Shown piece by piece: positions 1 through 8,401 of a DNA stretch of 62,470 nucleotides. The first letter of the stretch is position 1, and each line of letters begins with the position of its first letter. The stretch is from the NCBI GenBank assembly GCA_030425425.1, contig JAUIAO010000036.1, forward strand, positions 1-62,470, in the 5' to 3' direction. The position numbers and the translations under genes are program-made. The DNA is from Bacteroidia bacterium. Lineage in GTDB: Bacteria; Bacteroidota; Bacteroidia; Cytophagales; Cyclobacteriaceae. The notes beneath the pieces were generated by a model, which was given only the letters and a program-made list of their open reading frames with translations, was not told the DNA's origin and made no database searches.

Positions 1-41
1 TTGACAAAGTAGGACTAATTATTTTTTAAATACTACATCAT

Positions 42-953
42 ATGAAATTACTAGAAACACTCAAGCAAAAAGTACTCGTCTCAGACGGTGCTATGGGTAC
101 GCAATTGATGGCAGCCGGATTGCCATCAGGGGCATGTGGTGATCTCTGGAACATCACGGAACCCGAAAAAGTCATCGCGATACAGAAGCGATATGTAGAT
201 GCTGGTTCGGATTGTTTGATTACCAACACTTTCGGAGCAAATGGATTATCGCTTGCCAGACATGGTCATGAAGATAAGATTCTGGATATCAATAAAGCAG
301 CAGTCAAAATTGCACGAGAAGCTTTCGGTGACAAACCAGGATTTGTGCTGGGGGATGTGGGACCGGTAGGGCAGGTGTTGGAACCATTTGGCGATCTGTC
401 TGTGGATCGTTTGCGAGATGCTGTTTCCAGACAAATCGAAGGTTTGATGGAAGGTGAACCAGATGCGATTATTGTGGAAACGCAATCTGACCTGGCTGAA
501 ACGATTGTCGGGATAGAAGCAGCAAAGAGCTTAGGCGCTCCGTGCATCATCGCGTCTATGTCGTACAATTGTGGGCCTGATGGCTGTAGTTTCATGACCA
601 TGATGGGCGTGTCACCAGAAGATGCAGCTGCGCAGTTAGCTGAGGCTGGAGCGGATATCATTGCGATGAATTGTGGCACAGGCGTAGATATGGCGCTGGC
701 TAAAAAGGTGATCGAAGCATATAAAGGCCATGCCGACAAATTTTTCATGGCTCAGCCAAATGCAGGAATCCCAACGATCAAAGACGGTAAAACGATCTAC
801 GAACAAACACCAGAAAAGATGGCTGATTCTGTTTTGGACTTACTCCGGGCTGGGGCCAATATTGTGGGTGGCTGCTGTGGTTCTACTCCGGATCATATTC
901 GAGCTATCCGCGCCAAAGTGGATGAATGGAATTTGAGTTTAGTTAGTGGTTGA
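42..953 (+). CDS. Homocysteine S-methyltransferase family protein
   Basis: This 303-residue protein is a single homocysteine-binding barrel like the N-terminal module of MetH. Visible motifs are DGAMGTQL (15-22), NTFGAN (62-67), GDVGP (104-108), NCGTG (210-214) and GGCCGS (276-281). Cys211, Cys278 and Cys279 are in the places of the three zinc ligands that activate homocysteine thiolate. It has no folate, B12 or activation domain, so it must receive the methyl group from a separate donor. The corrinoid protein at 6967-7632 is the obvious candidate (inference). It converges on the UroD-type methyltransferase 700 bases away. Expected product: methionine in the cytoplasm. The family call is secure; the donor is not. 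S-methylmethionine-dependent activity is the alternative. Confidence 0.88.
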   Translation: MKLLETLKQKVLVSDGAMGTQLMAAGLPSGACGDLWNITEPEKVIAIQKRYVDAGSDCLITNTFGANGLSLARHGHEDKILDINKAAVKIAREAFGDKPGFVLGDVGPVGQVLEPFGDLSVDRLRDAVSRQIEGLMEGEPDAIIVETQSDLAETIVGIEAAKSLGAPCIIASMSYNCGPDGCSFMTMMGVSPEDAAAQLAEAGADIIAMNCGTGVDMALAKKVIEAYKGHADKFFMAQPNAGIPTIKDGKTIYEQTPEKMADSVLDLLRAGANIVGGCCGSTPDHIRAIRAKVDEWNLSLVSG

Positions 954-1635
954 TGGGTGGTTATTTGATGCTGAAGAAATCAATACTTTTAATGAAGTAA
1001 CAGTAATGATAAGCAGAAGCTTTTGATAATTTTTTTTTGCTCTAAATCAAGTTTATTATTAGTCAATAAGTTCTAAACCGTTGTGCATAGTTCCTGTACT
1101 ATCAATAGGAATATTGGTTCTTAATTTTGAAGCATTAAGAATTTCATTAAAGCTTCTGGTAAAAGATAATTTGTTAGTCCCATGAATCTCCATATTGAGA
1201 AACAAAGAGTCATTTTGAAGGTAAAAGTTGAATTTAAAGTCGTCAATCATTCTGCTATTGGTTTTAAAGTATCGGAATTGATAATATAAACTGTCCTTGT
1301 ATGTAATTAAAAAGTCATTCTCTCCATGGTCGGTAGTTATCATTTTTAATTTACGACCGTCAAAAAACATAGACTTGCTATCATCTTCAAACATTATAAG
1401 GTCATTGTGCCTGCTGATTGTAAAAAATCCTTGATAGATTTTTAAATTTTCTATGTCAAGAGGGTCTTTCATGTTGACCTCATATGTGTTTCCGTTTATT
1501 ATCCCAATATTTTTGAGATAGATAAATCCAAATACAAGACTTATAGCAATTAAGATTAATGTTGTTTTATGTGAAGTCATGTATTTTTTTATAGACTGTT
1601 ATATAAAAGACCGAATACTGATCACCAACCACTAA
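943..1635. repeat. 10-bp inverted repeat around a small hypothetical gene
   Basis: TTAGTGGTTG at 943-952 recurs as its exact reverse complement CAACCACTAA at 1626-1635. The left arm overlaps the end of the homocysteine methyltransferase gene and the right arm is just past the end of the UroD-type gene. The arms enclose the 173-residue hypothetical gene. This could mark an inserted gene, or be chance in simple GGTT-rich sequence. Confidence 0.4.
1059..1580 (-). CDS. Hypothetical membrane-anchored protein
   Basis: This 173-residue protein begins with one hydrophobic segment (about residues 6-27), then a polar, beta-rich region without a motif I recognise. It could be tethered to the inner membrane or exported with an uncleaved signal. 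The DNA is clearly more AT-rich than the methyltransferase genes on either side, and the gene lies between two 10-bp inverted repeat arms. Both facts suggest a passenger gene dropped between two functionally related genes. No function is assigned. Confidence 0.6.
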   Translation of the reverse strand: MTSHKTTLILIAISLVFGFIYLKNIGIINGNTYEVNMKDPLDIENLKIYQGFFTISRHNDLIMFEDDSKSMFFDGRKLKMITTDHGENDFLITYKDSLYYQFRYFKTNSRMIDDFKFNFYLQNDSLFLNMEIHGTNKLSFTRSFNEILNASKLRTNIPIDSTGTMHNGLELID

Positions 1636-1642
1636 CCACCGA

Positions 1643-2707
1643 TTACCGAAACTCCTCTACAATCTTCAAAGCATTATCCACATCCTTTTCTGACTGGAAA
1701 TGCATCAGAATGTTTAGGCCTTCAGCCCCCACAGCATCGAGGAGCGGTTTGAGTTCGTTGGTCTCTACCCAGCAAGGCATGATCCCTTTGCCAGCATCGA
1801 GGATTTTTTGATAAAGGTCAAACCAACGAGGATTTCCACCTTGCGGTTCGCCGATACCTGGTGTCCACTGCACGCAGTTGATCTCGTTGATTTCCAGAAT
1901 GGCATCCAAATGGCGCATGGCATCCACACCATCGAGGTGATAGAGTGAATAATCCAGAAACTGAGCCTGCTGACGAATGTATGGCTGTACGAATCGGCGA
2001 TAATCATCTTCAGAGATCATTAGCGAAATATCAGATTGTAACTTGGCCACCTTGCCTGGTCCCCAAATAGAGAAATAGCAAAATGCCATTTCGCCATCTT
2101 CATTGATGATTTCATAGATGTCATCAAACACCTCAAACCAAATGTCATTTACTTTTTGGAGCTGCTTTTCCAGTACTTCCGGCTGCATGATGGTGTCCAT
2201 CAGCACCTCCTGTGTGCCCCGAAGACTGGCCAGTGTATCGAGGCCTTCTATCAAATCAGGGCAACCTACATAATACTGACCTTGCGAAAGTTTTTTACAT
2301 TCTTTCATCAGATCGATGTGGGTTTGGTACCATTTGTTGGATTTGTCCAGGACAATATCACCTGCAAAATTTTCAATATGCTTTGCCCAGATATTTTCTG
2401 CATCTCCGCTTAATTCCGCTCCCAGAATGGCGCACAGTGAGCCAGGGCCCAGATGCGTATTGGCCACAGGAGGGATGTCTGCTCTCAGACAACTACGAGA
2501 TAAATCATAATGGATTTTCTGCGCTCGCCAAACGGGATCAAACCAATATTGGTTAAAATCTGCATGCGGAGGTGGTGGAGTTGCTACGGCATGTGGAGCT
2601 CCTTCTTTGGGGAAGTGTTCCCACATACTGACTACAAGTCCTTTCCCTTGCCACCAGTCCAGATAGTTTTTTTTCGATTCTTCCCAATTTTGCTTCCAGG
2701 TGTTCAT
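1643..2707 (-). CDS. UroD-fold (MtaA/MtbA-like) methyltransferase
   Basis: This 354-residue protein belongs to the uroporphyrinogen decarboxylase superfamily, which includes zinc-dependent methyltransferases that move methyl groups to or from corrinoid proteins. His257 (YHLDG), Cys278 (NCVQW) and Cys312 (MPCWVE) are spaced along the C-terminal half where such enzymes keep their zinc ligands; I propose them as ligands. True UroD would sit with heme genes, which are absent here. Neighbours are a homocysteine methyltransferase, a corrinoid protein and its activase, so a role as substrate:corrinoid methyltransferase is likely. The methyl donor is unknown; methylated sugars or methanol from pectin fit the context. 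No signal peptide, so cytoplasmic. Confidence 0.75.
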   Translation of the reverse strand: MNTWKQNWEESKKNYLDWWQGKGLVVSMWEHFPKEGAPHAVATPPPPHADFNQYWFDPVWRAQKIHYDLSRSCLRADIPPVANTHLGPGSLCAILGAELSGDAENIWAKHIENFAGDIVLDKSNKWYQTHIDLMKECKKLSQGQYYVGCPDLIEGLDTLASLRGTQEVLMDTIMQPEVLEKQLQKVNDIWFEVFDDIYEIINEDGEMAFCYFSIWGPGKVAKLQSDISLMISEDDYRRFVQPYIRQQAQFLDYSLYHLDGVDAMRHLDAILEINEINCVQWTPGIGEPQGGNPRWFDLYQKILDAGKGIMPCWVETNELKPLLDAVGAEGLNILMHFQSEKDVDNALKIVEEFR

Positions 2708-2806
2708 TTGCTAGCATTTTGAATATAGTTCATTCATTGATGTGAGATCAAAGAATGCAACGCAAATTATTGGTTTTCAATAGTTTGAACCAATGATATA
2801 TATCAT

Positions 2807-3823
2807 CTATTCCGTGACACGAATCACGACTTTTCCCGTAGATCTTCTGGATTCTATTAGAGCGTGAGCCTCTGGAATTTGATCGAAAGAAAAGGTATGA
2901 CCAACGATTGGCTTGATTTGGTGTTTCTGGCAAAATGCCAAAAGATCAGACCATTCGTTTATCGTGATGGAAGGATTGCTAGTGAGGTATCCAATATGCG
3001 TAGCGAGGATCCCATAAGAACCAATCGCCATATTTTGCACATTTACCTTAGGTGCATCTCTCCATGCTGGCCAGTAGGTGAGGGGATTCCATTTTTTGAG
3101 CGGAATACTGGCATATCCTGCAACCACCATCCTGCCGAAAGGATTCAACAATGCCAGACTCTTTTTGAAAACCTCACCGCCGATCATTTCCAAAACCACA
3201 TCCATACCTTCAGAATTAGACTTGATGTAATCATAAAAGTCATCCGTTCGGTAATTGATCGGGTGATCAACTCCCAGTCTATTGAGAAGTTCGAGTTTCG
3301 CAGGTTCACTTGCAGTACCAAAGACTTCAGAACCGACTGCTTTGGCTATTTGAACAGCTGCTGTTCCCACTCCTCCGGCAGCTGCTTGTATCAGTACTTT
3401 TTCTTCCTTTTGAATTTTACCAAGTTTGATCAGCGCAACCCAGGCGGTCATGTAATTGACCAGAAATGCGGCATTTTCATCTTCACTGAATTCTGCTGGA
3501 GCGTGAAATACCAAATGCTGAGGTGTGACCATAAATTCTGCATATGCACCGAATTGTGCTCCTGCAATGACAGGATCGCCAGGTTCGAATTCTGAGACAT
3601 CAGCACCCACTTCCATTACCTCTCCATAAGCTTCCATTCCTGGAATGTAGGGACGTTTCGGTGCCCAGCTGTATTGACCTCTTCTGGATAGCACTTCAGC
3701 ATAGTTGATACCAATTCGTTTTACCTTGATTTTAACCTCATTTGCTTTTGGTGTGGGGTCTGGAGTTTCACTAATTTTCAAGACATTTGGTTTGCCTACT
3801 TTCGATAAAATATATGCTTTCAT
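2807..3823 (-). CDS. Zinc-independent medium-chain dehydrogenase (quinone oxidoreductase type)
   Basis: This 338-residue protein has the GroES-like N-terminal domain (to about 120) and a Rossmann NADPH-binding domain with AAAGGVGTAAVQIAK near 147-161. The catalytic-zinc cysteine and histidine of alcohol dehydrogenases are not in place, which fits the quinone oxidoreductase/enoyl reductase branch. It probably reduces an activated double bond or quinone with NADPH in the cytoplasm. It lies 99 bases upstream of the UroD-type gene on the same strand and may be co-transcribed, but nothing in the sequence links it to the methyl-transfer chemistry. Confidence 0.8.
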   Translation of the reverse strand: MKAYILSKVGKPNVLKISETPDPTPKANEVKIKVKRIGINYAEVLSRRGQYSWAPKRPYIPGMEAYGEVMEVGADVSEFEPGDPVIAGAQFGAYAEFMVTPQHLVFHAPAEFSEDENAAFLVNYMTAWVALIKLGKIQKEEKVLIQAAAGGVGTAAVQIAKAVGSEVFGTASEPAKLELLNRLGVDHPINYRTDDFYDYIKSNSEGMDVVLEMIGGEVFKKSLALLNPFGRMVVAGYASIPLKKWNPLTYWPAWRDAPKVNVQNMAIGSYGILATHIGYLTSNPSITINEWSDLLAFCQKHQIKPIVGHTFSFDQIPEAHALIESRRSTGKVVIRVTE

Positions 3824-4100
3824 TGTAGATTCATGATATGAGCTTGAAAAGCTAGTTGGTCTATGGTTAGGTTCATTAAAATAGAGATTCGGATTTTTTT
3901 TAGTTTAATTAAGATGTAAAATTCGAGGTAGATTAATTGATTTCATATTTATGTTGATTGAAAGTGATTACCAAATGTTTATTGCAGATAAACTGGATGA
4001 CATTATCTAATCGGAATATTAATTATATTTTTTAGTGGTAAATAACTTTTTTGACCATATTGCAAATACATTTTTTGACCAATCCACTGTTTTAAAAAAC

Positions 4101-5387
4101 ATGATAAATCTAACCCCACTTAAGCCAGTAATAATCGGAATTTTCTTTTTATTCAATTTTCAAGGTTTTGCACAAATCATATTCGATCCCGGATATCTGA
4201 TTATGACTGATGGCGAGCGTATTGAATGTTTGATTAGGAACGCTGAATGGCGTAATAATCCATCAAAAATTCAATATAAATTACCGGGAACAGAAGAGGT
4301 AAAAATAGCGGAACCTAGAGATATCATTGAGTTTGGTATTACCAACAAATCTCGCTACCGAGTTGGTCAATTCAAAATTGACAGATCTTCTATAGATATC
4401 AATCATCTGAGTTTAACTAAAGAGCCAGAATTCTCACAAGAATACCTGATGCTGAAATATTTAGTATCAGGAAAAACTAGTCTTTTGGTCTATCAGGATG
4501 AAACCTTCCTGAGGTTCTTTTATGAGACTGAAGACTCTAATGTAGAACAGTTGATCTATAAACTATACTATAACCACGAGGGTAATGAAAACGAAAATTA
4601 CTCTTCTTACTGGACCAAAGAGAACAATAGCTTTCGACAGCAATTGAAAGCTTATGTCAATTGCGGATATGGAGATAATCCATTGAACAATATGGTCGGT
4701 GACTTGGATTACAAGGCTTCGGAGCTAAGGACTTATTTTAATAAGTATAATGAATGCTCAAATTCTGAATACATTGATTTTCAAAAGCTTAACAAACGAA
4801 ATCCGCTGAATTTAAGTTTGAGACCTGGAATAGGAATGACAAAATTCACATATTCAGAGCAAGGTAATGATGTGAGAAACATCGATTCATCTCCTAGTTG
4901 GCAAGGAGGTTTAGAGTTTGAGTTTCTGTTGCCTTTTAGTAAGGATAGATGGGCCATTTTGTTTGAGCCAACTTATTTCATTTTCGAAGGCCAAAAATCG
5001 GAGAGCCACCAACTTATTTCAACAACCTACGAAACAAAAATAAAAGCCAGGTATGAAGGAATAGATGCCAGTCTTGGTTTGAGATATTACTATGAATTAA
5101 ATGATCAATCCAAATTATTTGCAAATGGATCATTTATAGTAGGTTTTCCTATGGGCGAATCTTATGCGCTACCATCTGGTGGATACCCATCGAAAACTGG
5201 AACTTACTTTACTTTTGATCGGAGCTATACTATCAAGGCAGGTATTGGTTATAAGCATGCCAATAGATTGAGCGCAGAACTGTCTTATGTTTTTAAGCGA
5301 GATATGTTATTGAAATATTTGATTCTTGAAGGTTATTTGTCAACCGTCTCATTGACATTGGGATATACCTTGATTCAAAGTAATTAA
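4101..5387 (+). CDS. Outer-membrane beta-barrel protein, function unknown
   Basis: I place the start at 4101 because it gives a clean signal peptide ending at GFAQ. The reading frame is open upstream to 4035, but that extension is polar and would bury the signal. The mature protein (428 residues with signal) has an N-terminal half of a type common in Bacteroidota secreted proteins (a segment around 'DGERIECLIRNAEW') and a C-terminal half with alternating aromatic and polar strands ending in a tyrosine-rich strand, like small outer-membrane barrels. It is transcribed convergently with the corrinoid activase gene and is probably unrelated to it. Confidence 0.65.
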   Translation: MINLTPLKPVIIGIFFLFNFQGFAQIIFDPGYLIMTDGERIECLIRNAEWRNNPSKIQYKLPGTEEVKIAEPRDIIEFGITNKSRYRVGQFKIDRSSIDINHLSLTKEPEFSQEYLMLKYLVSGKTSLLVYQDETFLRFFYETEDSNVEQLIYKLYYNHEGNENENYSSYWTKENNSFRQQLKAYVNCGYGDNPLNNMVGDLDYKASELRTYFNKYNECSNSEYIDFQKLNKRNPLNLSLRPGIGMTKFTYSEQGNDVRNIDSSPSWQGGLEFEFLLPFSKDRWAILFEPTYFIFEGQKSESHQLISTTYETKIKARYEGIDASLGLRYYYELNDQSKLFANGSFIVGFPMGESYALPSGGYPSKTGTYFTFDRSYTIKAGIGYKHANRLSAELSYVFKRDMLLKYLILEGYLSTVSLTLGYTLIQSN

Positions 5388-5418
5388 TTGGAGCGTTTGT
5401 GAAATCTGTATGGTATGA

Positions 5419-6939
5419 TTATCCCATTAAGAACCCATCTCCTAAAAACATATTCATGGCAAATTCCAGTGCAAATGACTCTTCATCAGATAGCTCAATG
5501 TTGATCATGCGCTGCTGATAGATCTTCATTCGATCATGGAATTTTTCTGATTTTACCGTAAGGGTTGCACCTGTTCCGGACGCATTTCCAATTGGGATGA
5601 TTTTGCCTTCAAAATCAGGGTGGAGCAATCCAATATCAATTGCACTTTTTGTATTTAGATAGTTCCCAAAGCCACCGGCAAGGAAAACTGCATCTACTTC
5701 TTTTGCAGCAACTCCTGCACGCTTCAGTAAGATGTTAACCCCAGCGGCAATGGCAGATTTTGCCAATTGTAGCTCTCGAATATCCTTTTGGATTAGTTCA
5801 ATAGGTTCTCCAGTACCACTTTGTTCCGAATTGACTATCTCAAAGGAGTTTTCCAACAGACCCTCCGAGTCGATTATTTTTTCATTTACCAGATAAGCTA
5901 CCAGATCGATCAATCCAGAACCACAGATTCCCATTGGGGCTATATTCCCAATGACCGTATATCCTGATTCTGTATAAGAAGAAATTGCTCCATCTACGGC
6001 AAGCATTCCATGCTCGATTCGTGCTCCTTCGAAAGCTGGTCCTGCCGGAGCGGCACAACAATACACATTTTCTGGAGTGATCAAAACCAATTCGCCATTG
6101 GTGCCAATATCCATCAATAGCCATGTTTTGACATTATCAGGCGGAGCTATTGAAGCTAAACCGGCCAATACATCTGCACCGACATAAGCAGACGCTCCCG
6201 GCAGTGTTTCCACTAAGGCCTCAGGGTTACAATGCAGGTTATAAATTGAGGCATTTATCACTTGCCTATCAATAAATCGCGGTTTGAATGGTACCAGGGC
6301 AATAGGCAATGGATCAACGTTCATTAGCAAATGCAACATCGTAGTATTTCCTGCAATAGAAATCTTCACCAAGTCGTTGACATTCAGTTGTTGCGTGGAG
6401 ATGAAATGATCGAGCTGGTGATTTATTGTTTCAATAATGATGTTCTGAAGTGTGAGAAGGTTATCCGGTGATTTAGAAGCGTAATCGATTCTTGTAATTA
6501 CATCCGCACCGAATCGGGCCTGTGGGTTGGGAATCGCTTTCGTCTTCACCACTCCACCATCGATTAAATCAATTAAGTAAAATACAATGCTGGTAGTGCC
6601 GAGATCAACCGCAACTCCAAAAGGGGTTTTAGATAGTGCTATACAAGTGCCAGGTTCCAAGGGAAGTTTGAAACTGTATTGATGTTGTTTGATAAGGATT
6701 TGTGATTCCTTATGTTCGGGCAAAATTACCGTCAGGTTTTCGTCGATCACTTGCCTGCAAGCAGCAACTCTGCCAATATCCTTAATATCTACCTGACATT
6801 TTCCGCAAGTGCCTTTTCCACCGCATGGTGCATAAACATCAAAGTCATTTTCTCGAAGTACATAAAGCAAATTCTGTTGATCCTGAGTTTCGATCTCAGT
6901 TAGTTTTCCATTGATATGTACTTCGAGTTTGAATGACAT
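5419..6939 (-). CDS. Corrinoid reductive activase (RACo/RamA-like, DUF4445)
   Basis: This 506-residue protein has an N-terminal [2Fe-2S] ferredoxin domain with Cys39, Cys44, Cys47 and Cys61 (C-x4-C-x2-C spacing). An ASKHA-type ATPase follows, with a phosphate loop DLGTTS near 111 and DIGTNGE near 275. Such proteins use ATP hydrolysis to drive electron transfer to an accidentally oxidised cob(II)alamin cofactor, restoring the methyl-accepting cob(I) state of a corrinoid methyltransferase system. It is the last gene of a minus-strand operon, 27 bases after the corrinoid protein gene, which is almost certainly its target. This gene is the strongest evidence that the cluster is a working corrinoid methyl-transfer system rather than scattered homologues. 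Confidence 0.88.
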   Translation of the reverse strand: MSFKLEVHINGKLTEIETQDQQNLLYVLRENDFDVYAPCGGKGTCGKCQVDIKDIGRVAACRQVIDENLTVILPEHKESQILIKQHQYSFKLPLEPGTCIALSKTPFGVAVDLGTTSIVFYLIDLIDGGVVKTKAIPNPQARFGADVITRIDYASKSPDNLLTLQNIIIETINHQLDHFISTQQLNVNDLVKISIAGNTTMLHLLMNVDPLPIALVPFKPRFIDRQVINASIYNLHCNPEALVETLPGASAYVGADVLAGLASIAPPDNVKTWLLMDIGTNGELVLITPENVYCCAAPAGPAFEGARIEHGMLAVDGAISSYTESGYTVIGNIAPMGICGSGLIDLVAYLVNEKIIDSEGLLENSFEIVNSEQSGTGEPIELIQKDIRELQLAKSAIAAGVNILLKRAGVAAKEVDAVFLAGGFGNYLNTKSAIDIGLLHPDFEGKIIPIGNASGTGATLTVKSEKFHDRMKIYQQRMINIELSDEESFALEFAMNMFLGDGFLMG

Positions 6940-6966
6940 TGAACCTGGAACATTGAATTTGAAACC

Positions 6967-7632
6967 CTAAAAAACACTATTCAGATAATTCACCGCTGCC
7001 TTAGGGTTTGGAGAGTAATTGTCTGCTCCGATTTCCTGACAAAACGCTTCATTAACCGGTGCACCACCTACCAATATTTTAATCTCAGGATTGATTTGCC
7101 GAATGGCTTCAATGATTGGTTTCATGTTGACCATGGTGGTAGTGAGCAAAGCGGATAAACCGACAGCCTGAATATCGTTTTGCTCGATTGTTTCCACGAA
7201 TCTTTCCGTTTTCACATCCACGCCCAGGTCTATCACTTCCCACCCGGCACCTTCTATCATCATTTTCACCAGATTTTTTCCAATATCATGAAGGTCGCCA
7301 AATACTGTTCCGATCAGGAAAGTCCCTTTTTTCTTCATCGCACCAGATTTGAAAAATGGCTTGATGTGTTCCATGCCAGCACTCATAGATTTGGCAGACA
7401 TGAGCATCTGCGGTACAAAGAGTTTTTGTTCTGCGAATTTCTGCCCGACAAAATCCATGGCAGGGATCATTGCCTGATTGACGATTGTTTCCGGTTCTAT
7501 TCCTTCATCCAGCGCTTGTTTTGTCAGTTCATCCGCTCCGATCTGGTTCTTCATGTTGGGAGGGTAGGGTGAGGCTTGATTGATCTTTCCAGATTCTATG
7601 CTTTGCTGGAGTTTTTTTAAAGTGTCGCTCAT
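6967..7632 (-). CDS. Corrinoid (B12-binding) methyl-carrier protein
   Basis: This 221-residue protein has the usual two-part build of MtaC/MtbC-type carriers. A helical cap domain covers about 1-95, and a Rossmann-like B12-binding domain covers 104-221. The signature D113-L-H115-D-I-G118 gives His115 as the lower cobalt ligand. SALLTT (160-165) and VGGAP (188-192) complete the nucleotide-loop contacts. It shuttles methyl groups between a substrate-specific methyltransferase and an acceptor methyltransferase. It is flanked in the same operon by a MetH-activation-like protein (4-base gap) and the ATP-dependent activase. The UroD-type and homocysteine methyltransferases nearby are likely partners (inference). 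Confidence 0.92.
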   Translation of the reverse strand: MSDTLKKLQQSIESGKINQASPYPPNMKNQIGADELTKQALDEGIEPETIVNQAMIPAMDFVGQKFAEQKLFVPQMLMSAKSMSAGMEHIKPFFKSGAMKKKGTFLIGTVFGDLHDIGKNLVKMMIEGAGWEVIDLGVDVKTERFVETIEQNDIQAVGLSALLTTTMVNMKPIIEAIRQINPEIKILVGGAPVNEAFCQEIGADNYSPNPKAAVNYLNSVF

Positions 7633-7636
7633 GATG

Positions 7637-8401
7637 TTAAGGGTTTGATGTTGCTAAGTTTTGATAATCAGCAATCTGAGTTTTTCTAAAAAATTTATAA
7701 TTACATGTCGGTTGATAATCACAGTATTTACAATCGTCTTTTTCGTATTTCACCGTTGCTCCAAGACCAATGATTGCACTCAGTGATTTTGTTGGTTGCA
7801 TCATCAGAGATTCCGTGAGGTGAATATCACAAAAATTATCGGGAAGTAAAGAAAAGAGTTTTTGCTGGTCATCCAGAGGCCATTCGCAGTGGCCCGGACT
7901 GTAGCGATTGGTAAAATTTAATCCAGAATTTGGAAGGATTTGATGATGAAGCTTGTTAGCCAATTTTTCAACAGCAAGTGTTCCAATTGTTTCTGCAATG
8001 TGGGATTCAATGTAGTTCTCAGTCTTCATCAATTGCTCTGGGAGGCTAGAAAGTTCTGAACCAGCAGTACATATAAAAATCGCGATTACTTGGGCTCCAG
8101 ATAGCTTCTGTTTGATCGTTTTCCCTACCGCTAATGAAACCGAATCAACAGTTATCCAATCATTCGTTCCTAAATCATCAACAGGGAAAATAATCATTCC
8201 ACACTCAAGACCATCAGCGCTTTTTAGGTCACTTAGTATGGCTTCAATCATAGGCTTAAATCCATCAATTTCTTTTCTGGACAAATTCATTGCTCTACCC
8301 ACTTCTTGTGAAGTGATTTGCAAGTCTTTGAACTGAAATTGATGGTGTACTTTCACCGTAAATTGATTTACATTAGTTGTTACCTGCTCACCGGCAGCCA
8401 A
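7637..8401 (-). CDS. Stand-alone MetH activation-domain-like protein
   Basis: This 254-residue protein resembles the C-terminal activation domain of cobalamin-dependent methionine synthase, which binds AdoMet and remethylates oxidised B12. The stretch RYSPGHCEWP near 166-175 matches the family's R-x-x-PGY-x-x-x-P signature. The C-terminus has a cysteine cluster C-x2-C-x6-C (CKYCDYQPTC) not found in MetH, which could hold a metal or iron-sulfur cluster. The start overlaps the end of the GH127 gene by 22 bases, indicating translational coupling; the next methionine (residue 38) would remove the overlap but shorten the fold. Probably a second repair or support factor for the corrinoid protein encoded next to it. 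Confidence 0.75.
   Translation of the reverse strand: MAAGEQVTTNVNQFTVKVHHQFQFKDLQITSQEVGRAMNLSRKEIDGFKPMIEAILSDLKSADGLECGMIIFPVDDLGTNDWITVDSVSLAVGKTIKQKLSGAQVIAIFICTAGSELSSLPEQLMKTENYIESHIAETIGTLAVEKLANKLHHQILPNSGLNFTNRYSPGHCEWPLDDQQKLFSLLPDNFCDIHLTESLMMQPTKSLSAIIGLGATVKYEKDDCKYCDYQPTCNYKFFRKTQIADYQNLATSNP

Noticed and set aside
266-748. Open frame of 160 codons antisense to the homocysteine methyltransferase gene
   Set aside because: Ser/Ala/Pro-rich shadow of a conserved gene; no start signals.
1643-2707. Heme biosynthesis enzyme HemE
   Set aside because: No heme genes are nearby, the Cys/His zinc-type pattern is present, and the neighbours are B12 methyl-transfer proteins.
2864-3595. 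Open frame of about 240 codons on the plus strand
   Set aside because: It lies antisense to the well-supported dehydrogenase gene and its translation is Cys/His/Arg-rich without family likeness.
7180-7572. Open frame of 130 codons antisense to the corrinoid protein gene
   Set aside because: Composition is that of a shadow frame (many His, Phe and Arg), and the opposite strand has a clear B12-binding motif.
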